A program made the translations under genes and the position numbers. Positions 35,822 to 43,307 of a stretch of DNA of 64,000 bases are shown one piece after another. This stretch comes from B4-G1 sp964393895 (GTDB lineage: Bacteria; Chloroflexota; Anaerolineae; B4-G1): assembly GCA_964393895.1 (NCBI GenBank), contig CAYMWP010000003.1, positions 22,618-86,617 on the forward strand. Direction: 5' to 3'. The notes under the pieces are model-generated. The model searched no databases, was not told the origin of the DNA, and saw only the letters and a list, made by a program, of their open reading frames with translations. Every line of letters starts with the position of its first letter. Position 1 is the stretch's first letter.

Positions 35822-36273
35822 TGGCGGCGCTCCGTGCTGGCGACGAGGCCGTTGAGCAGGCGGCCTACTGTCTCTGATTGGGCCATCAAATCGGTATAGG
35901 ATGGAATGTATTTCAGGTCTTGGGATGACTTTCCTGAAAAAAGGTGTTGGTTTGTTCGTCGGTGGGGATAAAATGCCCAAAAACCAGGTTTTTTGGTGAG
36001 ATATTCCCACAAACACGTCAATTTTGAGCCAAAAGTGGGACGCTGTCCCATAAAACCATTGAAAAACCTGGTTTTTTCAGTGGGGTCTTGGGATAGGATG
36101 AAAAAGTATTCTAGCTCTTCCAGAGAGCCTTCCGAGATGTTGTAGAAGCGGATCTTGTCTCGAACCCCGCGTCGTTTGAACCCCTCGGCGATGTTGGCCG
36201 GTACTGAGACCGCCGCCCGTTTATGAGCTTCCTGCCACGTCTCTAGTTGTCGAAAATGCGAGATCTTCCCCAT
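35818..36273 (-). pseudogene. Four-helix-bundle (23S rRNA IVP-like) gene damaged by a deletion and a repeat insertion
   Basis: The start (ISHFRQLETWQEAHK) and the blocks RAAVSVPANIAEGFKRRG, FYNISEGSLEELEYFFILSQD and MAQSETVGRLLNGL belong to the four-helix-bundle/S23 family. About 30 residues expected between the first two blocks are missing. A 56-codon insert separates SQD from LKYIPSYTDL and is bounded by an 11-base direct repeat (GGTCTTGGGAT at 35916 and 36084). Removing insert plus one repeat restores the family sequence exactly in frame. The frame is still open, so an altered protein could be made. It lies within the helicase-nuclease operon. Confidence 0.75.
35916..36094. mobile_element. 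MITE-like insertion with 8-11-bp target duplication
   Basis: The insert (about 157 bp, 35927-36083) is flanked by GGTCTTGGGAT on both sides. Its ends show imperfect inverted repeats sharing CTGAAAAAA. Internally it carries AAAAACCAGGTTTTTT-type palindromes. The first 55 bases (35924-35978) recur identically at 63946-64000. It encodes no protein of its own. Confidence 0.75.
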
Positions 36274-36300
36274 ACTCTCTACTCCTTACTCCCTACCCCC
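36273..36300. repeat. Tandem heptamer array at a stop/start junction
   Basis: Four units TACTCTC, TACTCCT, TACTCCC and TACCCCC. On the minus strand the array contains the stop of the UvrD-like gene (36279-36281) and abuts the ATG of the four-helix-bundle gene. Confidence 0.7.
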
Positions 36301-38552
36301 TCTTCCTCCCAGAACGTCTGCAAAGCAATGAACGGCGCTGCCGGCTGCTGGTCGCCGCGCCGGCCGGTGTTCCAGGTGACGATCAGTTCCTTCTTGGCGC
36401 GCGTGATGCCCACGTAGAGCAGGCGCAGCCGCTCGGCGGCGTATTCCTGCCGCGCCTCCTGGGTCACTTGGCGCTCCTGGTATTCGTACACGGGCAGGTC
36501 GCCCTCGGCCAGGACCGCCTCCAACTGGGCCAGGGCCTCCGCCTCCAGGTTTATCCGCTCGCGCACGAACCATTTCTCCGAGATGAACTGGTCGTGGGGG
36601 CGGGCGGAGGGAAAGTTATAGTTGTTGACCGACATCAGGTAGACCCGGTCCCATTCCAGCCCCTTGGCCTTGTGGATGGTGGCGATCACGACCTTGCCCT
36701 TGTGCCTTTCGGGGTCAAAGCCTCTGTCGTCGGCGCTCAGCCCCAGGAAGCGGCGCTCGTTGCGGGCCACGACCGCCAGTTCCTCGACCAGCTCCGGCAG
36801 TCGCCAATCGGGATGGCTGGCGCTCATGCGCCGCAGGACGCCGGCCAGTTTGTGAGCCACGGCCAGGTCGGCCGGTTCCTCGAACAGGTCTTGGGCCAAC
36901 GTGAGGATCAGTTGATCCACCGGCAGCAGGGTGCCCCCCTGCCAGCGCCGAATCAATACGCGGAACTCGGCCAGTTGCTCGTGGATCCTTCGGCCATACT
37001 CAGGACAGGTATTGGGGAACTCGGCGGCCATCTCCAGCCCGGCCAGCCAGTCCCGATCCACCTGGGGCCACACGAAATCCTCCACCCGCCGACATTTGCT
37101 CAACCTCCTGGCAATCCACTCGAGTTGTTCCCTGGTCTCTTTGTCCTCGCGGTCGTCTCGCCGCCACACTTTGTAGGCGGTCGCCAGTTTACTGGGGGAG
37201 GCGGGGTCGGCCAGGTACTTGAGGACATTGCCCAGAGCGCCGGCCGTCTCGCGGGTCTCTCGCGTGCTGCGCAGGAGCTCGACGTATTCCAGGCCGCGTC
37301 TCTTCAACTCGGCCGCCAGCTCAAAGCCGCGATTGTTGCGCGGCACGAGCACGGCCACCGTCTGGTCGGGGCGGTCTGGCAGCCAGCTTGATAGGGAATC
37401 GGCCACGGCCCGCAGCTCTTCCTGGGGTGTGAACTTTTGAGCGACGATGCGCACTTTGTCGGGGTCGTCGGGCGGGTTGGGCTGGGGGTCGCCGGGCGGG
37501 GCCGGCTCGATGTGCGGTGGGGTGAGCGCCTCCCGCACTGCCTCCACCGGGTGCCGGGTTTGCGTCCAGTCAATGAGATAGTTGGCCAGCGCGATGATGC
37601 TGCGGGTGGAGCGGCCAGAGTTGGGCAACTCGCGGGCTTCCACCTCCTCCTCTTCCAGGAAGGTGCGCAGGTATTTCGGATCGGCGGTGGTAAAGGTCTC
37701 ATAGATGGCCTGGTTGGGGTCGCCGACGCGCACCCAGTTGCCGCCTGGCCCGCAGAGGAGGCGCAGGATTTGCTCCTGCAGGCGGCTGCTATCCTGGGCC
37801 TCGTCCTCCAGGATAAAGGGCCATTGGTGCTGCAAGCGTTCCAGCAGGTCACGGTCCATCTCCAGGGCTTGCAGCGCCAGGCGGATCAGGTCGTCGAAAT
37901 CCACCGCGCCGCGATAGCGCAGCGCGCGCTGGTAGTCGGCATAGATGGCGGCTCCCATCTCGACCAACGGGAACGAGGGCGAGCGTCGTTCCAGGCGGCC
38001 CTGGATTTTATCCGGCGTGCCCTCCAGGTCCTTGGCCCGCTTGATAAAGCTGCGGGCGACGCCGGTCACCAGGTCGGGCCACTGACCGCGGCGCACCCAG
38101 TTCTGTTTTCCCTCTTCCAGGTCTGGCGATATGAACTCGTCGGCGACGTGAGGGTTGGCCCGCAGCCAGGCGGCCGCCGCCTCCTGTAGGATCCCGTCCG
38201 CCTCCCGCTCGTCCACGATCTGGAAATCGTCCGCGAGGCCGACCAGCGCCGGCCGCTCGCGGACGATGTCGTGGGCCAGGCCGTGCAGTGTGCGCACCCG
38301 GTAGCCCAGGTTGGGCAGCAGCCCGCGCTCCTGGACAAAGGCGGCCACGCGGCCGGCGAAATTATCCACGGCCGAGTTGACCAGCGTCACGACCAACACT
38401 TCTTGATCGTCCGCGAGCCGTCCGCTGGCGACGATTTGCGCGGCCAGGGCGGAAAGCGTGAGCGTCTTGCCGCTGCCGGGCACGGCCGCGACGCCCATCT
38501 TGCCGCCGATATAGTCGAGAACTTGCTGCTGTTTGGGTCGTGGTTTAAACAT
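36279..38552 (-). CDS. UvrD/AddA-like superfamily 1 DNA helicase
   Basis: 757 residues. SF1 motifs are clear: Q-type start RPKQQQVLDYI, Walker A AVPGSGKTLTLS, motif Ia VVTLVNSAVDNF, Walker B FILEDEAQDSS, motif III GDPNQAIYETF, motif V ATIHKAKGLEWDRVYL and motif VI LLYVGITRAKKEL. It translocates 3'-5' on DNA. It differs from full AddA in lacking a C-terminal nuclease domain, but a separate nuclease gene follows in the same operon. GAGG precedes ATG 38552. The stop is in a heptamer array. It probably acts with the divergent helicase-like protein upstream in double-strand-break resection. Confidence 0.9.
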   Translation of the reverse strand: MFKPRPKQQQVLDYIGGKMGVAAVPGSGKTLTLSALAAQIVASGRLADDQEVLVVTLVNSAVDNFAGRVAAFVQERGLLPNLGYRVRTLHGLAHDIVRERPALVGLADDFQIVDEREADGILQEAAAAWLRANPHVADEFISPDLEEGKQNWVRRGQWPDLVTGVARSFIKRAKDLEGTPDKIQGRLERRSPSFPLVEMGAAIYADYQRALRYRGAVDFDDLIRLALQALEMDRDLLERLQHQWPFILEDEAQDSSRLQEQILRLLCGPGGNWVRVGDPNQAIYETFTTADPKYLRTFLEEEEVEARELPNSGRSTRSIIALANYLIDWTQTRHPVEAVREALTPPHIEPAPPGDPQPNPPDDPDKVRIVAQKFTPQEELRAVADSLSSWLPDRPDQTVAVLVPRNNRGFELAAELKRRGLEYVELLRSTRETRETAGALGNVLKYLADPASPSKLATAYKVWRRDDREDKETREQLEWIARRLSKCRRVEDFVWPQVDRDWLAGLEMAAEFPNTCPEYGRRIHEQLAEFRVLIRRWQGGTLLPVDQLILTLAQDLFEEPADLAVAHKLAGVLRRMSASHPDWRLPELVEELAVVARNERRFLGLSADDRGFDPERHKGKVVIATIHKAKGLEWDRVYLMSVNNYNFPSARPHDQFISEKWFVRERINLEAEALAQLEAVLAEGDLPVYEYQERQVTQEARQEYAAERLRLLYVGITRAKKELIVTWNTGRRGDQQPAAPFIALQTFWEEEGVGSKE

Positions 38553-38562
38553 TGTTCCTCAA

Positions 38563-38762
38563 ACGTAAGACGTAAAACGTGAAACGTAATGATTGGGGTG
38601 TGTTTCAAACGAGTTGTGGATTGGGTGGCATAGCCCCTCGTGGGCACCTTATAGGCCATTTAACGGGCACAAGGCCCTACACTACAACCGAAATGAAACA
38701 CGCCCTAATGATTTTCGGGCCACTCTCTTGCGCATTACGTATTACGCATTACGCAATTACGT
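38563..38762. repeat. About 200-bp inverted-repeat element between two helicase genes
   Basis: The left edge holds four heptamers (ACGTAAG, ACGTAAA, ACGTGAA, ACGTAAT; 38563-38590) and the right edge four inverted ones (ATTACGT/ATTACGC; 38734-38762). Nested arms near GATTGGGGTGTGTTTCA (38591) and TGAAACACGCCCTAATGATT (38694) pair over about 17 of 20 bases. The centre holds TAGCCCCTCGTGGGC, also seen at 26582. The stop of the upstream helicase-like gene (38749-38751) is inside it. Confidence 0.65.
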
Positions 38763-40860
38763 TATCACGGAGGACACGCTGGATGGCTTGCAGCAGCGGC
38801 CCTTTTTGCTCGCGGCCGTTCTCGCCTAGCTCGCTCAACCCCAGGTAGACCCGGCGGCGGCAGCGGCGGACGAGGCCCTGGACGAGGCGGTGCAGTGTCT
38901 CCTGGCGAGCCTCGTGCTCGGCGGCGTCAGTCCAGACGTCGCCCCTCGGCCAGCCCCGGCTGAGCACGTAGGGCTGGGTGAGCGGTTGGTACAGCCTCTC
39001 CCACCAGCCGCGGCTGCCGACGTCGAGCCAGAACTGGACGTCCACCGGACGGTTGCTCATCAGAAAGGTGTAGGCCGGGGCCAGGAGCACCGCGTCCTGG
39101 GGGCGGAGCTGCCAACTGTGGATGTATTGGGCGGCGATGACGCCGTCCTGAACCATCTCGATGTACTCTTGTCCCAGTGGTTTGTCGTCGTCGCACCGCG
39201 CCACCCAGCGGAATTTTTGCACCGATTCGATCAGGTTGAACGCCACCCGTCCGGCATCATAATTGCGGTGGAAGCCGAATCCGGCCTGTGAGAGCACTTC
39301 GCCGAACAGGCCGCTCAGGAAATGATCCAGTTCCGCCGCCAGGCCCGCAGCGTATTCCTCGACCCAGGTGCGCAGCCACTCGTACCGCTCGCCCAACACA
39401 AAAGTGAGGCGCTCCTTCATCTCTGGCACGATCTGGTCGAAGGAGGTCAGCGCGGGACGGCCATCAGTGGGGCGGTAGACGATCTGGGTCAGCAGTTGCG
39501 CCCGCACCAGGTCCAGGCCGTCAATCGCCTGCATCAGGGCGTAGGCCACGTCAAAGCTGGTGGGGCAGATACCCCAATCCGGGTGGGCGATGGCGGTCAG
39601 CGTCAGCAGGCAGCGGGTGGCGGGTTCATCTCGCAGGGCGCGCGAGGGGCGGTGGGAGCGGGTGGGGACGTCCCGCGCTTCCAACCGGTTGGTCAGCGCA
39701 AAGCGCAGCGCGTCCGGTAGGAAGGGAGCCAGCACGACGATCTCCTGCGGCGGGACGCCTTCGTCCTGCACCAGCTTGGCGATTTCGTCGGTGACCCAGT
39801 CGAGCATTTCGGGGTAGTAGCGGTGATAGGCGTATGAGAGTGGAGATTGGGGCGACGCCTGATGGGCCGCTTGGGAGATTGGAGAATGTTCTCTGGGCCG
39901 GTTCAGGCTGCGGGCCAACTCTGCTCCGAGGGCCTCCATATCCGGCGAGGTGACGAATGACTTGGTGAAGGCGATCCGCTCGTCGCACAGCTCGCGCAGG
40001 GCGTGACCGCTCTCGGTGTCGGCGCCCAGGAAGCGACGGTAGCCGGCCTCGCGGTCATAGATCAGCAGCGCCGATTGGCAGTGGGGCAGCCAATCCCGCA
40101 GCAGGTCGTGGGCCACGGGGGTATCTTCCTCGACGTTGTCGGCGATGACGTGGGTGTAGGTCTCCAGCAAATAGTTGCGGCACAGCGGCATGGTCCACAG
40201 GTGGTTGCGGAACAGCTCGAGCTGGAGCGAAAAGTCGAGCAGGTTGTGGGTCAGGCAGTAGCGGCGGAAGAGCGCGGCGCACTCCTGGGCTTCGTCGTAG
40301 ATGCGGCGCTGGCTCGATTCACCCCCCCATGCTGCCTTGAGCCGCCGGCCGATCTCGGCGTGGGGAAAGCCGACCACGGCGGCCTTGTTGAGGTTATCCA
40401 GAATCTGGCTGTAGAGGCGATTGTGGTCAATAGTGATGGTCTCAAAATAGCCCTGGTCGAGCAGGGGGCGCACCAGGCGGGCCATATAGTACTGGGCCGT
40501 CTCCAAAGTGAGAAAGGTGGGCGGGTCCTCGGGATGGCCAAAGCCGCCCTCCTCGACCACCAGCGGCCAGAAGAGATCAACCGTGCGCTGGGCCAGGCCG
40601 CCCACGGTCGAGACGGTCACCTCCCCGCCCGCGCGGACGGTCGCGCGGCGCAGCGCCTCGTAGTAGGGGGAGGCCAGCGTGCGCTGGGGCACGATGACCA
40701 GGATGGCATCGGCCGGGACGCCCGCTTCGATCAGGTGCAGGAGGCGGGCCACGCCGGCGGTGGTTTTGCCGGCGCCGGCTGGCCCTTCGAGGAAGAGCTT
40801 GCGCTCGATGGACCGCTCAATGAGAGAGCGCTGGTGGTCTGTGGGAACAAATTCTGGCAT
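38749..40860 (-). CDS. Divergent AddB/UvrD-like helicase-fold protein
   Basis: 703 residues. The start has an SF1-like Q region and Walker A (TDHQRSLIERSIERKLFLEGPAGAGKTTAGVARLLHL, shown here in shortened form by its key GPAGAGKTT), and motif Ia VIVPQRTLASPYYEALR. The Walker B equivalent, VIADNVEEDTP, lacks the usual DE(x)Q, and no convincing motif V or VI follows. That is the pattern of an inactivated or divergent helicase, as in AddB-type subunits. It heads the run helicase-like, UvrD-like, (four-helix gene), nuclease, RecJ, so it may be the scanning subunit of a split AddAB-like machine. Its last residues (VIA) derive from an inverted-repeat element. Confidence 0.75.
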   Translation of the reverse strand: MPEFVPTDHQRSLIERSIERKLFLEGPAGAGKTTAGVARLLHLIEAGVPADAILVIVPQRTLASPYYEALRRATVRAGGEVTVSTVGGLAQRTVDLFWPLVVEEGGFGHPEDPPTFLTLETAQYYMARLVRPLLDQGYFETITIDHNRLYSQILDNLNKAAVVGFPHAEIGRRLKAAWGGESSQRRIYDEAQECAALFRRYCLTHNLLDFSLQLELFRNHLWTMPLCRNYLLETYTHVIADNVEEDTPVAHDLLRDWLPHCQSALLIYDREAGYRRFLGADTESGHALRELCDERIAFTKSFVTSPDMEALGAELARSLNRPREHSPISQAAHQASPQSPLSYAYHRYYPEMLDWVTDEIAKLVQDEGVPPQEIVVLAPFLPDALRFALTNRLEARDVPTRSHRPSRALRDEPATRCLLTLTAIAHPDWGICPTSFDVAYALMQAIDGLDLVRAQLLTQIVYRPTDGRPALTSFDQIVPEMKERLTFVLGERYEWLRTWVEEYAAGLAAELDHFLSGLFGEVLSQAGFGFHRNYDAGRVAFNLIESVQKFRWVARCDDDKPLGQEYIEMVQDGVIAAQYIHSWQLRPQDAVLLAPAYTFLMSNRPVDVQFWLDVGSRGWWERLYQPLTQPYVLSRGWPRGDVWTDAAEHEARQETLHRLVQGLVRRCRRRVYLGLSELGENGREQKGPLLQAIQRVLRDNVIA

Positions 40861-40867
40861 ATTTGAC

Positions 40868-41218
40868 TCAACACGTCAAATGGAGCGCGGCGGCGACGGC
40901 TCGCTCTTCGCGCAGGCGGTTGTACGTCTCCACGGCTTCCTCGGTAGGCAGGGCAACGAGTTCGATGTCGGCGGCCTGGAGCGCCTGCCTGGTTTCCGCC
41001 GTCACTCTCATTCGGCTAAAAGTGCCCTGCCCCACGACGAGCAGTTCTGGCGCGGCCTCGAATACCGGCCCAAGGTCGCCGGGGTGTAGCCGATGCCCCT
41101 CCTGGCGCCACCACCCACCGACCACTCGATCTGGCAAGATGATGACGTCCAGGGTGTGAGCCTGCCCATCAATGACGATGTGCCCAGAACGGTAGGACTC
41201 TATCTGTGGGTTGGACAT
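40868..41218 (-). CDS. Mth938/AAMDC-like domain protein
   Basis: 116 residues, the normal size for this fold. Typical features are IESYRSGHIVIDGQ, VIILPDRVVGGWWRQEGHRL, PELLVVGQGTFSRMRV and VALPTEEAVETYNRL. The family includes NDUFAF3-like and archaeal MTH938 proteins with no established bacterial reaction. It ends eight bases before the start of the divergent helicase gene, so it may be the first gene of that operon. A direct role in recombination is not implied by the family. Confidence 0.85.
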   Translation of the reverse strand: MSNPQIESYRSGHIVIDGQAHTLDVIILPDRVVGGWWRQEGHRLHPGDLGPVFEAAPELLVVGQGTFSRMRVTAETRQALQAADIELVALPTEEAVETYNRLREERAVAAALHLTC

Positions 41219-41272
41219 ATCCTGTCAAGGGTTGGTAGTAAGCCACGAAGCGCAGCGGAGTGGCGTCGATCA

Positions 41273-41833
41273 TTACTGCTCGATCTCTCTAATCACCCTG
41301 GCCGGATTCCCCGCCACGACCGTATTCGCTGGAACGCTGCGGGAGACGACTGCCCCTGCGCCCACCACGGCATTCCGGCCTATCCTCACCCCTGGCAAGG
41401 GGACGGCGCTGCCCCCTAACCACACATTGTCCTCGATCACTATCGGTTTGGCTACTTCCCAGCCCTGGATCCGGGGTTGCGCCTGAAGGAGATGGGCGGC
41501 GGTATAGATCTGGACGCCAGGCCCGATCATGACATGGTGGCCAATACGCACCTCATTGCAATCCAGAATGGTGCACAAGTAATTCAAAAAGACGTGATCG
41601 CCGATATAAATGTTCTGACCGTAGGCACAGTAGAAGGGTGGCTCGATGATCGAGTTCTGACCGATTTGTCCCAGCAATTGCTCGAGGATGGCCTGCCGTT
41701 CGGGCGCGGCTTTGGTCAGATTGTAGAGGCGGAGCAATCGCTTGGTCTCTTGGCGTTCGGCTTCCAGGTCGGGATCAAGGCAGTTGTAGGTTTCCCCGGC
41801 CAACATTTTCTCTTTTTCGGTTCTTACGAGCAT
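41273..41833 (-). CDS. Maltose/galactoside O-acetyltransferase-like hexapeptide-repeat enzyme
   Basis: 186 residues, standard size for the Maa/LacA family. The N-terminal EKEKMLAGETYNCLDPDLEAER is typical, followed by left-handed helix hexapeptides (IEPPFYCAYGQNIYIGDHVFLNY, cut here at its core YGQNIYIG) with the catalytic His in TAAHLLQAQPRIQG and the loop PLPGVRIGRNAVVGAGAVVSR. It transfers acetyl from acetyl-CoA to a sugar hydroxyl. AGGAGG lies seven bases before ATG 41833. Confidence 0.9.
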   Translation of the reverse strand: MLVRTEKEKMLAGETYNCLDPDLEAERQETKRLLRLYNLTKAAPERQAILEQLLGQIGQNSIIEPPFYCAYGQNIYIGDHVFLNYLCTILDCNEVRIGHHVMIGPGVQIYTAAHLLQAQPRIQGWEVAKPIVIEDNVWLGGSAVPLPGVRIGRNAVVGAGAVVSRSVPANTVVAGNPARVIREIEQ

Positions 41834-42095
41834 CTCGTGCCTCCTGTTTGACTTTTGCCGCCCAACTGACTAACAGAAGTCCGCTCACTCGCCTATATAC
41901 GGAAACAACACCCCATCCATAATTATACACAACAACGTCTCCCGCACAATTGCCAAAAGCTGCCACATCCCCTCGCACATCGGCTTTGCCGCCATCGCAT
42001 GTGGACGGGGCCACTCCTCCATAGCATAACAGGGCCAGACATCACATCCGACCCTGTTGTGCTTGTGCTACGGAAGTTCAACAGACAAGCGTGCC
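41834..42095. other. Intergenic region between acetyltransferase and VapC-like genes
   Basis: Minus strand: a perfect -10 hexamer TATAAT (plus-strand ATTATA at 41922-41927) has TTGTGC 16 bases upstream, a possible promoter for the acetyltransferase. AACAGGG and CCCTGTT at about 42025-42056 could form a small stem but lack a T-run. No further gene is evident. Confidence 0.35.
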
Positions 42096-42509
42096 CTAAC
42101 CAGCCTGCGGCAGCCAGTGGATGCGTAGAACCTTCTCCAGCAGGTGGAACTCGGGGTCGCCGGTTACCAACGCGGCGTCGGTCTGCATTGCCAGAGCGGC
42201 GGCAAAGGCATCGGCGTAGGCCAACGGGTGAGTCGCCTTGATGCGGGCCGCTGCCAGCGCCAATGCTCGCTCCACCGGGACCATTTCAATGGTCGTTGCC
42301 TCCAGTGTCCCCAACACCTGATGCAGCCGCGTCTGTCCCCAGCGGTGTTCCACTATGTAGGCTACTTCTCCCACGTTGACCCAGGTCATCAGAAGGCGCG
42401 CGTCACCGCTCTGCGCCTGCCTTAGGAGGCGGGCCACATCTTCCCCGCCCGGCTCGCTGCCAAGCAGAGCGAGAAGAGCAAAGCTATCCAAGACCCAGGT
42501 ATCACTCAT
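42096..42509 (-). CDS. vapC: PIN-domain toxin, VapC-like
   Basis: 137 residues with the PIN acidic residues in place: Asp8 in WVLDSFALLALL, Glu in WVNVGEVAYIV, Asp in YADAFAAALA and Asp in LVTGDPEFH. Such toxins cleave tRNA or other RNA. The start overlaps the antitoxin gene by eight bases, which is usual for toxin-antitoxin pairs. All catalytic residues seem intact. Confidence 0.88.
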   Translation of the reverse strand: MSDTWVLDSFALLALLGSEPGGEDVARLLRQAQSGDARLLMTWVNVGEVAYIVEHRWGQTRLHQVLGTLEATTIEMVPVERALALAAARIKATHPLAYADAFAAALAMQTDAALVTGDPEFHLLEKVLRIHWLPQAG

Positions 42510-42750
42510 AGGGGGCTTCCTCTCGCGTTCGCTCTCGCGCCCGTTCAGCCAGTAGCTCCTCTGTCAGCGACGGCCCGCCCTTCAACATCCCATGCAGCAT
42601 CTCCACCGGGTCTTCGGGCAGCGGCAGCAGAGCCAGCACGTCGCCGTAATCCACCACCTGCACCTGCATTCCGGTCTTGAGGCCGTATTTCTCCCGCAGA
42701 GGCTTGGGAATGACCACCCATCCCTTGGTCGAGACCTTTGCTGTGTACAC
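42502..42750 (-). CDS. vapB: AbrB/VapB-type antitoxin
   Basis: 82 residues. The N-terminal swapped-hairpin DNA-binding domain reads YTAKVSTKGWVVIPKPLREK, then GLKTGMQVQVVDYGD. The C-terminal tail (SLTEELLAERARERTREE) should neutralise the VapC-like toxin. GTG 42750 is chosen because AGGAGGAGG lies just upstream and the AbrB domain begins there; the ATG frame further up would read through the promoter. It is probably autoregulated through the palindrome at 42801-42814. Confidence 0.85.
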   Translation of the reverse strand: MYTAKVSTKGWVVIPKPLREKYGLKTGMQVQVVDYGDVLALLPLPEDPVEMLHGMLKGGPSLTEELLAERARERTREEAPYE

Positions 42751-42784
42751 CTGATCCTCCTCCTGTGGTATGTCAATCGCCTTC

Positions 42785-42814
42785 AGTATACCACATATCC
42801 GTTGCAAGTGCAAC
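42785..42814 (-). promoter_or_regulatory. vapBC promoter with overlapping palindromic operator
   Basis: On the minus strand TTGCAC (42808-42813), 17 bases, then TATACT (42785-42790). The perfect palindrome GTTGCA-AG-TGCAAC (42801-42814) overlaps the -35 box, as expected for AbrB-type autoregulation. The -10 is strong and the -35 weak. Confidence 0.6.
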
Positions 42815-42929
42815 AGATGCATCATTGGTATTACTGCGCCTCTGGTAAGTTACCCTCAACTGTATAAAGGTGGATCAAGGCGGCATCTCCTGTCAGGCCT
42901 CGAAGGTTTCCTCAGACAAACCTCCCCAT

Positions 42930-43070
42930 TCAGGCAGCCAGTTCCTCCAGCAGCGCGGCGATGTAGCGCGTCTGGGCGCTAAAGTCGGGGATGCGGATGT
43001 GCTCGTTGGGGGCGTGGGCGCGCGAGCCGGCGTAACCCACGCCGGCGGTGACCAACGGCCCTCGCACAAA
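42930..43070 (-). pseudogene. C-terminal remnant of an M20-family peptidase
   Basis: The frame reads GPLVTAGVGYAGSRAHAPNE followed by HIRIPDFSAQTRYIAALLEE, which matches the end of M20 dipeptidases (the AGVGYPGSRAHAPNEHIRI block). Only about 45 residues survive. Upstream the frame runs into non-homologous sequence and then dispersed repeats, so the catalytic and metal-binding parts are lost. It is a decayed gene. Confidence 0.75.
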
Positions 43071-43144
43071 AAAAGCGGGCTGATACTCCCAAACCTGGTG
43101 GTAGTACCTTACCAGTGAAATTCTGGCACATTGGGCAGGAAAAT

Positions 43145-43285
43145 TCACCACCACGAAGAACAAAGAGCACAAAGGAGGTCTCTTCGTGTACTTGGTGTCC
43201 TTTGTGGTTCTGGTTTATCCAGGTTAGGGCATTACGCGTAACACGCCGTGTTGTCGGCACAACAACGGCGTGTTTGAATCACCCC
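43145..43285. repeat. Two inverted-repeat elements between peptidase remnant and DEAD-box gene
   Basis: First, 43150-43210: CCACGAAGAACAAAGAGCAC and a partly inverted copy ending TGTCCTTTGTGGTT. Second, about 43231-43275: AACACGCCGT and ACGGCGTGTT around a TCGGCA loop, preceded by ATTACGCG, a word like the heptamers at 38734. No coding sequence is seen. Confidence 0.55.
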
Positions 43286-43307
43286 AATTTGCGGGCTTGT
43301 AAACTCG

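Noticed and set aside
35822..36016. N-terminal extension of the PD-(D/E)XK nuclease to 36016
   Set aside because: It would be encoded by the inserted repeat and the four-helix-bundle gene in another frame; family homology begins after ATG 35821.
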